From contig CANGHQ010000081.1 in NCBI GenBank assembly GCA_947453585.1, positions 1 to 7,436 of the forward strand: DNA of 7,436 nucleotides. Direction: 5' to 3'. Both the position numbers and the translations under genes were made by a program. This document shows positions 7,428-7,436 of the stretch, piece by piece. Below the pieces are notes generated by a model. The model worked only from the letters and a program-made list of their open reading frames with translations. It did no database searches and was not told the origin of the DNA. Each line of letters starts with the position of its first letter. Positions within the stretch are counted from its first letter, which is position 1. Origin of the DNA: Burkholderiales bacterium. GTDB lineage: Bacteria; Pseudomonadota; Gammaproteobacteria; Burkholderiales; Burkholderiaceae_C.

Positions 7428-7436
7428 GGTAAGCCT

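Overview
The window looks like chromosomal DNA from a GC-rich betaproteobacterium, most likely a member of the Comamonadaceae (Acidovorax/Rhodoferax-like). This is inferred from the high GC content, the codon use, and the resemblance of the binding protein and ligase tail to proteins I know from that family. No database search was possible.

Layout. Bases 1-151 are the 3' end of an ATP-dependent DNA ligase, followed by a GC-rich hairpin with a short T run that probably ends its transcript. Bases 206-285 are a short upstream region with a weak candidate promoter. Bases 286-6966 hold one tightly packed + strand operon for a complete peptide-type (Opp/Dpp/Yej class) ABC importer: a lipoprotein solute-binding protein, a DppB/YejB-type permease, an unusually long DppC-type permease, and one polypeptide carrying both ATPase domains. 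Gene spacings are 4 bp, 21 bp and a 4-bp ATGA overlap. A hairpin at about 6987-7013 follows. On the - strand, converging on the operon, lies a PemK/MazF-family toxin gene (7050-7427) that starts 9 bases from the right edge, so any antitoxin gene lies outside the window.

How the genes work together. The binding protein captures a solute, probably a peptide, in the periplasm. It delivers it to the channel formed by the two permeases, and the fused ATPase drives uptake. Two features depart from the textbook Opp/Dpp system. The binding protein has a C-terminal transmembrane helix in addition to its lipobox. The second permease has about 200 extra N-terminal residues, with added membrane segments around a periplasmic domain of about 110 residues. 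Both could hold the binding protein close to the channel, but that is inference.

No intergenic stretch exceeds 300 bases. I found no tRNA, rRNA, insertion sequence or CRISPR array. Most of the window is a recognisable transporter operon, and the findings are modest.
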